Assembly (NCBI GenBank): GCA_018399075.1
Contig: CP073763.1
Location: 1,116,001-1,180,000 of the forward strand
Direction of reading: 5' to 3'
Source: Simkaniaceae bacterium
GTDB taxonomy: Bacteria > Chlamydiota > Chlamydiia > Chlamydiales > Simkaniaceae
Length of the DNA stretch: 64,000 bases
The notes under the pieces were generated by a model. The model ran no database searches. It worked only from the letters and a program-made list of their open reading frames with translations, and was not told the origin of the DNA. The position numbers and the translations under genes are program-made. Numbering within the stretch: the first letter of the stretch is position 1; every line of letters begins with the position of its first letter. Positions 8,816 through 17,833 of the stretch are shown here, piece by piece.

Positions 8816-9710
8816 GTTTTCCCCCGTTTAAGATATTGTGCATGACATCTTCTAAAGTGCCGACCTTGATATTGATATCTAGGATCGAATCAAGAGGAAT
8901 ATTAGCTTCCCTAAAAAGGGCATTTAAAGGCATCTCATTAGGGACTTTAAAATCTAAATAGTGGTCACTTTGCCCTGTCAAATAAGGGTGCGTGAGTTTT
9001 CTTAAAGGTTTAGATAAAATAAGGGTGACCTTTTTTGAGGAATGTTCCTTAAGGAGTTTTTCAGTAGAATCAATGCGTTGCAATTGTCCACAATTAAGAA
9101 TGCCAATCCGATCACAAAGGCGTTCCGCTTCTTCTAAGTAATGGGTCGTCAAAAGGATAGACATCTCCTGCTTTTTAAGTTCTTGAATAAAATCCCAAAG
9201 TGAAGCTCTAAGTTCAATGTCTACTCCAGCGGTCGGTTCGTCGAGGAGGAGGACTTTAGGTTTATGAACGAGGGCTTTAACGATTAAAAGACGTCTTTTC
9301 ATCCCACCACTCAGTTCATTAACAAGCTTTTTTCGATGGTGCCAAAGATGAAGCTTCTCAAGAAGATATTGGAGGTAGTTTTTATCGGCTGAAATCCCAT
9401 AGTAGGTCGCATGAAACTTCAATATTTCTTCAACTGTGAAGAACCCATGATGGATAAGTTCTTGGGGAACAAATCCTATATAGGATTTTGCTTGGCGAGG
9501 ATTTTTTTGAGTATCTATCCCAAAGATTTCAATCTTTCCTTCTGAAGGGGCTTGCAAAGTAACGATGCTTGAGATGATCGTTGTTTTCCCTGCTCCATTG
9601 GGTCCTAAAAGACCAAAGACTTCCCCAGGTTGTATTTCAAAACTTACCCCATCAACGGCGATCAGTTTTCCATAACGCTTCATGAGGTTTGTAATTTTTA
9701 GTGGTATCAT
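8808..9710 (-). CDS. ABC-2 transporter ATP-binding protein (NodI/DrrA/CcmA type)
   Basis: 300 residues. The nucleotide-binding domain occupies about 1-220: Walker A GPNGAGKTT (about 36-44), signature LSGGMKRR (about 134-141), Walker B LLLDEPTAGVD (about 154-164) and switch His in TTHYLEEAE. The remaining 80 residues form the C-terminal extension common to DrrA-like ATPases. It powers export through the adjacent permease. It overlaps the upstream membrane-protein gene by one base, so three genes (9710-10168, 8808-9710, 8033-8815) probably form one operon. Confidence 0.95.
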   Translation of the reverse strand: MIPLKITNLMKRYGKLIAVDGVSFEIQPGEVFGLLGPNGAGKTTIISSIVTLQAPSEGKIEIFGIDTQKNPRQAKSYIGFVPQELIHHGFFTVEEILKFHATYYGISADKNYLQYLLEKLHLWHHRKKLVNELSGGMKRRLLIVKALVHKPKVLLLDEPTAGVDIELRASLWDFIQELKKQEMSILLTTHYLEEAERLCDRIGILNCGQLQRIDSTEKLLKEHSSKKVTLILSKPLRKLTHPYLTGQSDHYLDFKVPNEMPLNALFREANIPLDSILDINIKVGTLEDVMHNILNGGKHA

Positions 9711-10168
9711 TATCCCTTCTTTCTATCTAAAAGGAGGTGTCCCCAATCAGCTAAGCAAATTCCAGCAAGACTATAAAGGATAAAGGGTTGGTAGTGTTTA
9801 TAATAGGACAAAAAAGTTCCCTTTGTCGGCAAGGTTTTATACAGTATCAAAAAGAGGATAGATCCCCATCCCATGAGCCATGCTATTCTTGTAAAAGATC
9901 CAAGGAGAAGATGATGAGAGAGGCCACGGTGGCTAAAAAACTTCGCATAGGAACGAAAGGGGAGGGTCAAAAGGCCTCGCAGCGAAAAGAGGCGTATTTG
10001 ATTGGCTAGGTCAAGGTCAGGATTCATAAAAAGGGTGCTATAAGTAAAGGCAACTGTAAATGTGATCATCAAATCGCGATTAGGATGGAGAAAATAATAG
10101 ATTGCCCCTAAGAGAAGTGGAAGGGCGATAAAGATATTGAACTTTGCATGTTCCTTATACATTGCCAT
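9710..10168 (-). CDS. metal-binding-type membrane protein (DUF2227/YdjM-like)
   Basis: 152 residues with about four hydrophobic helices. Conserved polar motifs lie between them: NPDLDLANQIR (about 48-58), SHRGLSHHLLLG (about 79-90) and a late ADWGHLLLD (about 140-148). The Asp-x-Asp, His-Arg-Gly-x-x-His-His and Asp-x-x-His pattern is that of membrane proteins proposed to be metal-dependent hydrolases of the DUF457/DUF2227 group. It probably sits in the inner membrane with a metal site at the lipid interface. Co-transcription with the downstream ABC exporter is likely from the one-base overlap; activity is unproven. Confidence 0.7.
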   Translation of the reverse strand: MAMYKEHAKFNIFIALPLLLGAIYYFLHPNRDLMITFTVAFTYSTLFMNPDLDLANQIRLFSLRGLLTLPFRSYAKFFSHRGLSHHLLLGSFTRIAWLMGWGSILFLILYKTLPTKGTFLSYYKHYQPFILYSLAGICLADWGHLLLDRKKG

Positions 10169-10194
10169 GCAAAAAAGAGTAACAATTTATAGCT

Positions 10195-11061
10195 TCAAAG
10201 TAAAGTGTTCACTTGGCTTTCAAGGTATGAAGCAAGTTCGGGATGATTTTCATCTAAAAAGGTTTGGAGATCAAGAGTTGCTCTTCTGAGTTCCTTCTTA
10301 GTGACCTGTTTTGGAAGAGCAGGATAAAACTCACCGACATCGATTTGAATGGCTTTTCCCTCTAAGATCCCTAAATTTCGTTCGCAATTGATATCATTAT
10401 CTCCAATCCCCTTCTTATTGCGCTTAGCGATAAGTTGTAGAATCGAGTTGATCGTTTTTTTCCCATTCTCAGGATGGGCAATGATTTCATCGAAAATGGA
10501 ATAGGCTCTTTTCTGGACCATAAACTCCATGTCATCAAGTTTTAAGGTAAGGTTTTTCCCTTTTGGTGTTTTGATATGGATGGCTCGTTTTAAATACTTC
10601 GTTTTCGTTAAATGAAGATAGAGGACCCCGGTCTCCTCTGGTAGTCGCTCATAAGCGATTTGATAACTTTGGTAGAGAGCTTTACGTTTAACAGTATGCC
10701 TATTAAGGGTCTCGTTTCTAAGAGCTTGAATTACCTTGGGAACTGGGAGATAGTTTAGAATATATTGCGTTCTTAAATGCTTTTGCTTAAAGAACTTTAC
10801 AACGATTTCCCCATCAGCACTTACAAAGGCATAACACTCCTTTCCGCTTCCTAATAAGGAGAAGGGTTGCTCTGCAATTTGATCGAGGAGTTTTTCTTGA
10901 CTTTTGGTAGGTGTGCCAAAATCCCAGCGATCATTATATCCATAGCGTGAATGGATTTTTGTATAACAAAAACCTTTTGTTCTTTTTATGCAGGTAAAAT
11001 AGGTAAGGGTACAAAGAAAGAAGGCAAGGGCAACTGCGGCGTAAGCAAAATAGCGTTTCAT
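10195..11061 (-). CDS. membrane-anchored kinase-like family protein, copy 1
   Basis: 288 residues: an N-terminal signal anchor (about 5-25), then a soluble domain shared with the genes at 11058, 17834 and 18705. It has a glycine-rich-loop-like LLGSGKECYAF (about 69-79), a VVKFFK lysine motif, an ETGVLYLHL stretch, and GDNDINCERN followed by IQIDVGEF. The last pair resembles a kinase catalytic loop (Asp then Asn) and metal-binding DFG, here DVG. The family is not one I know by name; kinase-like fold is my inference. It overlaps the next upstream family member by four bases, so the two are co-translated. Confidence 0.75.
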   Translation of the reverse strand: MKRYFAYAAVALAFFLCTLTYFTCIKRTKGFCYTKIHSRYGYNDRWDFGTPTKSQEKLLDQIAEQPFSLLGSGKECYAFVSADGEIVVKFFKQKHLRTQYILNYLPVPKVIQALRNETLNRHTVKRKALYQSYQIAYERLPEETGVLYLHLTKTKYLKRAIHIKTPKGKNLTLKLDDMEFMVQKRAYSIFDEIIAHPENGKKTINSILQLIAKRNKKGIGDNDINCERNLGILEGKAIQIDVGEFYPALPKQVTKKELRRATLDLQTFLDENHPELASYLESQVNTLL

Positions 11062-11888
11062 TGGAATCGATTTATTTCCTTATTCATTTCGTCTTCAAGT
11101 ATGGGAGCAAATTCTGGAGACTTCTCTCTAATAAACTCACTGATTTGATAGGTGAGCCTTTGAAGCTCTTCATAGGTATTGGGAACCTCTACATCTAACT
11201 TAAATTCTCCAATGTCAATTTCAATGGCTTTATTATCAAGAAATCCAAAATTCTTATAAAATTGGAGGTCTTTATCGTAAATTCCCATTTGATTTCTCTT
11301 TGCAACGACATTTAACAGAGAACGGACGTGAGCAAGAGTCTCATCATAGGCTCCTTGGTCGATTAGTGCTCCTAAATGCTGCAGAGCAAGTACTCCCTTC
11401 TTCTGAATAAGAAACTCCATCTCATCGAGATTAACAAGGGTAGGAGCACCCTTTTGATCGATGAGCATAAGGGTGACTTTTAAAAAGTCTGTTTTATTGA
11501 GGTGGAGATAGAGGAGCCCCGTTTCTTCTCTCAAATAGTCAAAGGCAATTTTATAGCTAGAAAAAGACTCTTCTCGTTCTTTTTTTCGCTTTTCAATCCG
11601 ATCCTTTGACAATAATGGAGATTGGATTCGCATATGTTTCTGTTTAAAAAACTTCATCACATAGTTGCCATCCTCACTTACAAAGGCATAGGTATGATTT
11701 CCACTTCCTAAGTAAGAGTATGTCTGATTAAAAATCTTTAGCAAGGTTTCATCAGAAAGGGTATTAAAAGCGTCCCATCGATCTGATGGTTCATAATAGG
11801 AGGTGATTTTTTTTAGGGTGAAACCTTTGGGGCGCTCGCACCCAAATAGGAGAAGAAGGGAAAAAGTGATCACTAAATATTTTTTCAT
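11058..11888 (-). CDS. kinase-like family protein, copy 2 (probable lipoprotein)
   Basis: The frame is open to 11897, but starting at the fourth codon gives a cleaner signal (MKKYLVITFSLLLLFGC), with a lipobox-like Leu-Phe-Gly-Cys near residue 17; the mature protein may be lipid-anchored. The body carries the family motifs: YLGSGNHTYAFVSEDG, VMKFFKQKH, EETGLLYLHLNKT, EFLIQKKG, then DKDLQFYKN and IEIDIGEF. Against a protein kinase these correspond to the G-loop, VAIK lysine, hinge, catalytic Asp/Asn and DFG. It is first of the overlapping pair with 10195-11061. Confidence 0.75.
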   Translation of the reverse strand: MKKYLVITFSLLLLFGCERPKGFTLKKITSYYEPSDRWDAFNTLSDETLLKIFNQTYSYLGSGNHTYAFVSEDGNYVMKFFKQKHMRIQSPLLSKDRIEKRKKEREESFSSYKIAFDYLREETGLLYLHLNKTDFLKVTLMLIDQKGAPTLVNLDEMEFLIQKKGVLALQHLGALIDQGAYDETLAHVRSLLNVVAKRNQMGIYDKDLQFYKNFGFLDNKAIEIDIGEFKLDVEVPNTYEELQRLTYQISEFIREKSPEFAPILEDEMNKEINRFQ

Positions 11889-11912
11889 CCAAACCATTTT
11901 ACAACAAGAGGA

Positions 11913-13907
11913 TCATACCGTCAATTTCTCTTGCTTCAAAAGAGTAAGAAATTTTTCAACAGAGGCGCTTTTGGGGATCATATATCCCAGAATATGGAGG
12001 TCAAAAACCTTTAAATAGGTGGAAACAACCCCTTCTGAAAAGGAGCTAGCCCTTTTTTTCGTCTCATGGATGAAGTGTTCATCTGTAGAGCAACAAGCAA
12101 TGAGGGCTTGATCATTTTTTTCTTCAAACAAAAAGAGGGGCTCATCTGCTATAAAATCATGATCTAATCCTTTAAGAGTCAACTGAAAATGCTCTTTTAA
12201 GACTTCTGCAGAACTTAAGGTTTGCATGAAAGAAGGGGTGATTGAATAAAAGTAGTTTTCAACAAGAGTATCTGAAGGAGGGTTATCAATCAGGGATTTA
12301 AATAGAGCAAGGTTTTCATATTTTCGTGTGACCATACCCCCGTTAAAATCGTGAAGCCGATGGAGATGAGATTTAAAGAAAGCAAAAATTTTATCTCTCG
12401 CTCCTTTAAGATCTCTTTCTTCTTTTTGAATAAGGATATCAAAGAGATAAACTTCTTTGATATAGCGCTTTTTTAAGATCCCCACAACCTTGCGTTCCAT
12501 TTTACGAAGGGTAATAGGAGGGGATGATGAAAGGGAAAGAGGAAGAGCTTCAGGTTCTTGCAAACGGGCAAGGATAACGGTGAAATGGGCATGAGAAGAT
12601 GTTTGATTATGGTATTGGATAATGATTTTTGCAGGGTCATGAATGCTTTTTATCTCCTTCGTCAAGCTCAAAATACTTCGCGTTGTTTCATCCACGGTAT
12701 CTTGGATGTCTTCAGGTGCCTTATGAAGAGACTGTCTGACCTCTTTTGGAATTTTCTTTTTCATCAGTTTTATTGCTTCAGCTTCAAAAGGGCTTCCATC
12801 TTCTTTTTGAACCTCTAAATATAGAGTTGAAACCCGTTTCTTGCTCCGCTCATTAATGACATTACTTCCAGGGACTAATTTTGCATCAGGGGAGCATTTC
12901 TGAATCGCTTGCAGAAGATCGAGTTCTTCTAAACTCTCATGATCTTCCATCAAATTGACCCCCAAAATCACAGCCAGTGTTGGGATGGCATCTATTTTTA
13001 GCTGGATCAATTTGAAGCTCAAGTGGCGGGTGGCGGGCTTGATTTGTATAGAATGAGTGATGATCTTTCGGAACAGATAGAGATAAGAAATAATCTTACT
13101 TAAGTGGGAAAGGGGGCGTTTACGTGAAAAATCTTCATGGAAAAGGACAGAGAAATTTTCCATCTCATTAAAAATATGGTGATCGAATGATTGAGGTTTA
13201 GCATCGATAAAAGGAAGAAGGTGATCAGGGATTTTATCGGGGTACTCTTCATGAATTCCTTTAAAGAGGAGTCTTTGTACATCATCAAAAAGTGTTTTGT
13301 GGTCAAAGTCATTCGAGCTTTTAAGAAGAGAGGTAAAGTTTTCTAAAAGAATCATCCGTTTTTCTTCTAAACTATGCCCCTTAGCAAGGACTAACTTTCG
13401 TGCATGTTCGACTCCTAAGGTGGTCAAACGGATCTCCTTTTCAAACCGGGGAAGATTTTTCTTAATTGTCTGAAGATCGTTGAGGGAGTCCACATTGATA
13501 AAAAATTCGATGATGTAATAGGGCTCTTTTGGTTTAACAATGAACTTAAAACTCAAAGAACGAAGGAAAGTGACCGCCACCTTTTTTCCAGGAAGGAGCT
13601 TTTCATCAATCATCCGACAGAGAAAAAAACCAATTCCCTGACTATTCTGCTCTCGAATCAATACCTTAAGTGAAAGGATGCAAGGGGCCTTCTCTTCATT
13701 AGAAATCTGGACAATAGGAAGGGAGCGGTTTAGTTTTTCAAAGCTTGAGTCAATAGGGATAAAATGGGATGTTTCATGCATTTCAACAACAGACTCAGGA
13801 ATGGTTTCTTTGACTAAAGCTTCCATTGACTTGACATAAGAATCAAATCCAGGATGTGAGTTTCTCTGTGGAGAGCTAGCCTTAATTTTAAAGAAGTCGA
13901 TTTTCAT
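11913..13907 (-). CDS. large soluble protein of unknown function
   Basis: The ATG at 13907 (MKIDFFKIK) has GGAGG four bases upstream, so it is preferred to the earlier codon at 13925; length is then 664 residues. The product is hydrophilic, mixed alpha/beta, without signal peptide or membrane helices. A conserved-looking patch, DFNGGMVTRKYENLALFKSL, lies near residues 530-550, and Lys/Glu-rich helices occur around 400-440. It does not match a family I can name. It lies between the first kinase-like pair and OppA, all on the minus strand. Confidence 0.7.
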   Translation of the reverse strand: MKIDFFKIKASSPQRNSHPGFDSYVKSMEALVKETIPESVVEMHETSHFIPIDSSFEKLNRSLPIVQISNEEKAPCILSLKVLIREQNSQGIGFFLCRMIDEKLLPGKKVAVTFLRSLSFKFIVKPKEPYYIIEFFINVDSLNDLQTIKKNLPRFEKEIRLTTLGVEHARKLVLAKGHSLEEKRMILLENFTSLLKSSNDFDHKTLFDDVQRLLFKGIHEEYPDKIPDHLLPFIDAKPQSFDHHIFNEMENFSVLFHEDFSRKRPLSHLSKIISYLYLFRKIITHSIQIKPATRHLSFKLIQLKIDAIPTLAVILGVNLMEDHESLEELDLLQAIQKCSPDAKLVPGSNVINERSKKRVSTLYLEVQKEDGSPFEAEAIKLMKKKIPKEVRQSLHKAPEDIQDTVDETTRSILSLTKEIKSIHDPAKIIIQYHNQTSSHAHFTVILARLQEPEALPLSLSSSPPITLRKMERKVVGILKKRYIKEVYLFDILIQKEERDLKGARDKIFAFFKSHLHRLHDFNGGMVTRKYENLALFKSLIDNPPSDTLVENYFYSITPSFMQTLSSAEVLKEHFQLTLKGLDHDFIADEPLFLFEEKNDQALIACCSTDEHFIHETKKRASSFSEGVVSTYLKVFDLHILGYMIPKSASVEKFLTLLKQEKLTV

Positions 13908-14001
13908 ATATCCTCCAGAGATCAATGAAAAGAAAATCTATAGACTATGCTAGAATTATTTGTAAACTGTTAAGAAAAGAATTATTTTTCTTTAAGAACG
14001 G

Positions 14002-15588
14002 TTATTGGAGGTAAGCTCTATGGAATTGGATATCGCCCATCGGAGAGATAGCTAAACCATGGAGGCGGGGATTTTTAACGTAAACCGCATGGAAATGATA
14101 GAGCGGAATAATGGGCATCTCATCCTTGATCATTTGTTCAGCTTCTTCAAGAAGAAGGGCTCGGTCACCATTTCCTTTATAAAAAGAATCTTCGATGAGT
14201 CTCTGGTAATGGAAATTTTCCCAACCAGAGTAGTTGCAATAGCCATTTTTGCTTGCAAAACGTTCCAAGAAGCACATCCGATCGTGGTATTGTCCAATCC
14301 AAGCCATTTGTCCTATTTGAAATTTATGATTATGAAGCTTTGCTAGATGTGACTTGAGCTCTTTCCCATCAAGCTCTACAACGATACCAAGTGTTTCTTT
14401 CCATTGACTTTGAAGAGCGAGTGCCAAGTTTCGTTGCAGCTCAGAACTAAAATAGGAGTAGGTCACTGTAGGGAATTCTTCGCGCGTAATGCCAAGTTCT
14501 TGAAGGCCCATCTCAAAATGGTGCACTGCCGCCTCGCGGTTGTACTCTTTATAAAGAGAGATGGCGGTGTTTTTTAAGACATGAGGAACGGGTCCCGTAG
14601 CCATGTCATCAAACATCTGAGAGATATTATCGATAATTTCTTCTTTGTCTACCGCATAAGCAAAAGCTTTTCTAATATGAAGATTGTTAAAGGGAAATTT
14701 ATTCACATTAAAGGTTGAAAAAGTGGTCCCTGCAATGGGTCTTTGGCGAAGGCGGTGGGTCTTTTTTAACGTTGCTATAGCGTCAAGAGGAAGGGGGGAG
14801 ACCAGTCCACCGACATAATCAAGATCTCCTTGATCAAAGAGTTTTAAGGCCGTTGCTTCATCAGTGATAATCGTGGCATGGACTTCATCGAGTTTAACCT
14901 CATCTGCGTTCCAGTAATAGGGATTTTTAACGGTGACGATCTCATCATCATCTCTCCAGCTCGCTAAAGAGAAAGGGCCATTGGTCAAAAGATCGTTTTG
15001 TTGGTTGGGATGGAGAACCTCATCTCCGTTATGGGGGACGGGAAAATAGGTTGGATAAGCCGTTAGCTCAAGAAAATAGGGGGTTGGCCTTTTGAGTCGT
15101 ACGAGCAAGGTAAGCTCATCAATGGCTTCTACACCCACTTCATCAAGAGAGCATTTCCCCATCTTCGCTTCTTCGGCATTATTAATGGGAAAAAGGAGAT
15201 GCGCTGCTCTTGAAGAAAATTCTGGACTGAGCGCTTTTTTCCATGCCGCCTCAAAGTGATAGGCTGTGACAGGGGAGCCATCAGACCACATACTTTTTCT
15301 TAAGAAAAAGATGTATTTTTTTCGATCTTTCGAAATTTTAACCCGCTCTGCAAGTGCTGGGCTGACTGTTCCATCGGGCTCCAGTCGAGTGAGCCCTTCG
15401 TATAGCATGTAATTTGTAACAGTTGTGACTGGGTCAGTTCCTTTACGGGGATCAATTGTAAAAGGGGAATAGATAAAATTAATATGGATGACTTGAGATC
15501 CTTTTTTTCCAAAACGGAGTTGATGGCTCTTCTCGCAAGAAGAAACTACTGCTAAAAAAATAAGGATCCAAAAAAAATGTCTTAACAT
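14002..15588 (-). CDS. oligopeptide ABC transporter substrate-binding lipoprotein (OppA-like)
   Basis: 528 residues with a lipoprotein signal ending in a lipobox (VVSSC, Cys18), then the SBP_bac_5 fold. Family landmarks are readable: the opening ...FTIDPRKGTDPVTTVTNYMLYEGLTR region, the RKSMWSDGSPVTAYHF motif (about 98-113) and the NKFPFNNLHIRKAFAYAVDKEEI signature (about 295-317). It captures oligopeptides outside the inner membrane and hands them to an Opp permease, which is not in this window. Chlamydiae often carry several oppA copies, some used for other ligands such as murein peptides, so the ligand is uncertain. Confidence 0.9.
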   Translation of the reverse strand: MLRHFFWILIFLAVVSSCEKSHQLRFGKKGSQVIHINFIYSPFTIDPRKGTDPVTTVTNYMLYEGLTRLEPDGTVSPALAERVKISKDRKKYIFFLRKSMWSDGSPVTAYHFEAAWKKALSPEFSSRAAHLLFPINNAEEAKMGKCSLDEVGVEAIDELTLLVRLKRPTPYFLELTAYPTYFPVPHNGDEVLHPNQQNDLLTNGPFSLASWRDDDEIVTVKNPYYWNADEVKLDEVHATIITDEATALKLFDQGDLDYVGGLVSPLPLDAIATLKKTHRLRQRPIAGTTFSTFNVNKFPFNNLHIRKAFAYAVDKEEIIDNISQMFDDMATGPVPHVLKNTAISLYKEYNREAAVHHFEMGLQELGITREEFPTVTYSYFSSELQRNLALALQSQWKETLGIVVELDGKELKSHLAKLHNHKFQIGQMAWIGQYHDRMCFLERFASKNGYCNYSGWENFHYQRLIEDSFYKGNGDRALLLEEAEQMIKDEMPIIPLYHFHAVYVKNPRLHGLAISPMGDIQFHRAYLQ

Positions 15589-15635
15589 AGGGATCTATGA
15601 TAAGACATTTCCAAAAAGGTTAAAAGAGAAAATTC

Positions 15636-17039
15636 TTAATCATAAAAACTGAGAGACCTTCTTTGAGTTCTTCTTCCTTGCCTACCGGCCATATAGAGGC
15701 CCAGGATACCCACTGCAGAAAAACCTGCCCCATGCCAGTAGCTCATTTGGTGGGTTGAAATCAGCTTGGATACCCTTGGAGAGGCAAAGGTTCCCAAAAC
15801 TAAGGCAGCAATATAGCCAACTCTGTCATCTTTCATAGCTGTTTTACCCACTCCAAATCCGACAGTAGCCATAAGCGCCGCAGGAAAGACCCCTCTTAGC
15901 GTAGGATAACTAGCCCAGGTCCAGGACGCTAAACGCCCCGTTAAGATCATAGTGCTGATCACAGTCGAAGTCACGGCAAGAGTTCCTAACCCTGATAGCG
16001 CAGCATGAATCCCATCTCCCTTTGTTAAGGAAGAGGAAATATAATCTCTCATTGATGCTTGAATCGCTCCTTTAGTGATTTTCTCCTGACTAAGAGAATA
16101 ATGGTCTTCAGCATCAAAGATATTTAAAAGAGCCTCTTGAAGAGTTGGATCTTTGAGCTGATCAAAAAACATAGCATAAACCTTTGCATCAACTCCACGA
16201 CCTAATGCTCGACTAAATTCTCCAATCCTATCTGTTGCTGGATAAGCTTCTAGAGTGTTTTCTGGTGGTGCAAGAGCCTCCAAGCTTTGATTTATGAATT
16301 CACATTGAGCAAAGAGACGATCTCTTTGATCGAGATTCTTGAAGCGGGCTAAGATAGCATAGGGATTAAGTATAACTTGATAACTGGTCTCCTTAAAACA
16401 AACAAAATCCTCTTGTTCATTCATGAAGGTTAAGAGAGGGATGATCTGTTCATCAGAAAGCTGCGCTAGAGCTATTGGATAGTATAGAGGATTATTAGAA
16501 CTCATTTTTTGAAGCGCTTGAGCAAACTGTGAAAGGCTGCTTTCCGTTGAATCTCTTGACTCTAATGAACTGCTTCCTAATTGTTTAATCCATTCCTGAT
16601 GGGTACTCTCATTCGGCATAAGGAAAGGTGTAGCCCCAAAACCGAGAGTAGAAAAGCCCGCAGCGAGGAGACCAACTCCCAGGTGTTTAGGAATCGATAG
16701 GTGGTAACCACTAATGACGTGGGTAAGGCGGTTGACTAAAAAGGTGGTGACAACAAACGAAAATGCTCCAGAGGCTACTGATCTTAGAATGGCCTTAGCT
16801 CTATCTCGTGGAATCCTTTCTAAGGGTTCGTATTCATAAATTTCAGGGGGGAGGTAAACAACCCCCTTTTTAGTAAGAGGGACGGCGGCAGCAGTTGCTA
16901 GACCGCTCAGAAGTCCTGCTGAAACAACACTTCCGTTGCACTTGAGGAATTGCCCGACTTTTCCAAGCCCGATAAGACCCACACCGACAACGCCTGTCGC
17001 TCCTGCATAAATCATTGCATTTTGAATATGTCCTGACAT
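15636..17039 (-). CDS. multi-helix membrane protein, lineage-specific
   Basis: 467 residues. Hydrophobic helix clusters lie at both ends (about 10-60, 90-140 and 345-455) around a soluble middle of about 200 residues. The C-terminus is basic (GRQGRRTQRRS). The last third aligns by eye with the C-terminal part of the interrupted gene just upstream (17049-17747): both have Tyr-Pro-Thr/Ser-Leu/Ile-Arg before Ala-rich helices and an SxxMSxxxxGA motif near the end, so the two are tandem paralogues. Gly/Ala-rich paired helices are typical of chlamydial inclusion-membrane or envelope proteins, but no family is recognised. Confidence 0.65.
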   Translation of the reverse strand: MSGHIQNAMIYAGATGVVGVGLIGLGKVGQFLKCNGSVVSAGLLSGLATAAAVPLTKKGVVYLPPEIYEYEPLERIPRDRAKAILRSVASGAFSFVVTTFLVNRLTHVISGYHLSIPKHLGVGLLAAGFSTLGFGATPFLMPNESTHQEWIKQLGSSSLESRDSTESSLSQFAQALQKMSSNNPLYYPIALAQLSDEQIIPLLTFMNEQEDFVCFKETSYQVILNPYAILARFKNLDQRDRLFAQCEFINQSLEALAPPENTLEAYPATDRIGEFSRALGRGVDAKVYAMFFDQLKDPTLQEALLNIFDAEDHYSLSQEKITKGAIQASMRDYISSSLTKGDGIHAALSGLGTLAVTSTVISTMILTGRLASWTWASYPTLRGVFPAALMATVGFGVGKTAMKDDRVGYIAALVLGTFASPRVSKLISTHQMSYWHGAGFSAVGILGLYMAGRQGRRTQRRSLSFYD

Positions 17040-17048
17040 AACGACTCC

Positions 17049-17747
17049 TTAATAATCGGTTGGGTTTTTTAAAACTTTAGAGAATACAAGACCCGCAAAG
17101 AGGGTGCCATTCACAGCTCCCCAAGCTCCAGCTTCAAATCTTGACATAGAGACGGAGGTGAATTTTTGGCTTAGAAATGGAGCTGCGGCAAGAACTCCCA
17201 TAAAAATTGCCATTGATTTCATTGCTACTGCTGCAATCTCTGGTTCGTTCCAATCAGTATGGTGGGAAAAGAAACTTGCGCCGAAAGCAATCGGTGCAGC
17301 GATAGCGGCTGCAATCAATGGAGGTCTGATTGATGGGAAGTAGTGATTCACAAAAGACGTTGTTTTTTGATAAACAAGGAGAATTGTCCAGCTAAAGATA
17401 AAAGAGACAATATTTCGTATACGGTTAAAAGAGCTTTTAAGGCTTTCAATCGGGTGGCATGCACAGCTAAATGCCCAAAAGGCAAGGGATTTGATTCCTC
17501 GGCCAGCTCAGCAGATGCTGAACCAAAGTTGTTTGAAGGGCCAGGATACAATTTTTGCAAGGGTGCTTCCGATAGTAGTGCTGAGGAATTGGGTTCCAAG
17601 GTTTTTAAGTCCACCACCGATATAAAGGACTGTTTTTCCACCAAAATATGCAGTGGATCCTAAAGTAACTGTTGTTGCAAATAGTGTTAAGCATTGTTCA
17701 CCTGTTTTTCTATACTGAGGGGAAATATATCCACTCTCCATAAACAC
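17049..17747 (-). pseudogene. membrane protein gene interrupted by one in-frame TGA
   Basis: The frame starting at 17747 (MFMESG, with a GGAGG ribosome site) meets TGA at 17508-17510 after 79 residues, then stays open in the same frame to a stop at 17049-17051, 233 codons in all. The segment after the TGA is hydrophobic and protein-like and aligns with the neighbouring 467-residue gene even upstream of the GTG at 17349-17351, the only obvious restart. This points to a single gene carrying a nonsense mutation, a sequencing error, or read-through of UGA. A separate 100-residue product from the GTG cannot be excluded. Confidence 0.6.
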
Positions 17748-17833
17748 CTCCGTGATTTTATGAGGCCGGAGTTTAACTTAAAGCTTGAAAAAGATAAACA
17801 AAATAATTCCTTAAACAGCCTAGAGTGAGAATT

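Noticed and set aside
8033-10168. ABC exporter as an antibiotic-resistance cassette
   Set aside because: DrrAB-like ABC-2 exporters have many substrates, and nothing nearby points to drug synthesis or resistance.
17348-17644. 98-codon frame on the minus strand overlapping the interrupted membrane-protein gene
   Set aside because: It lies in another frame, has low-complexity composition and no ribosome site, and the frame through the TGA shows similarity to the neighbouring paralogue.
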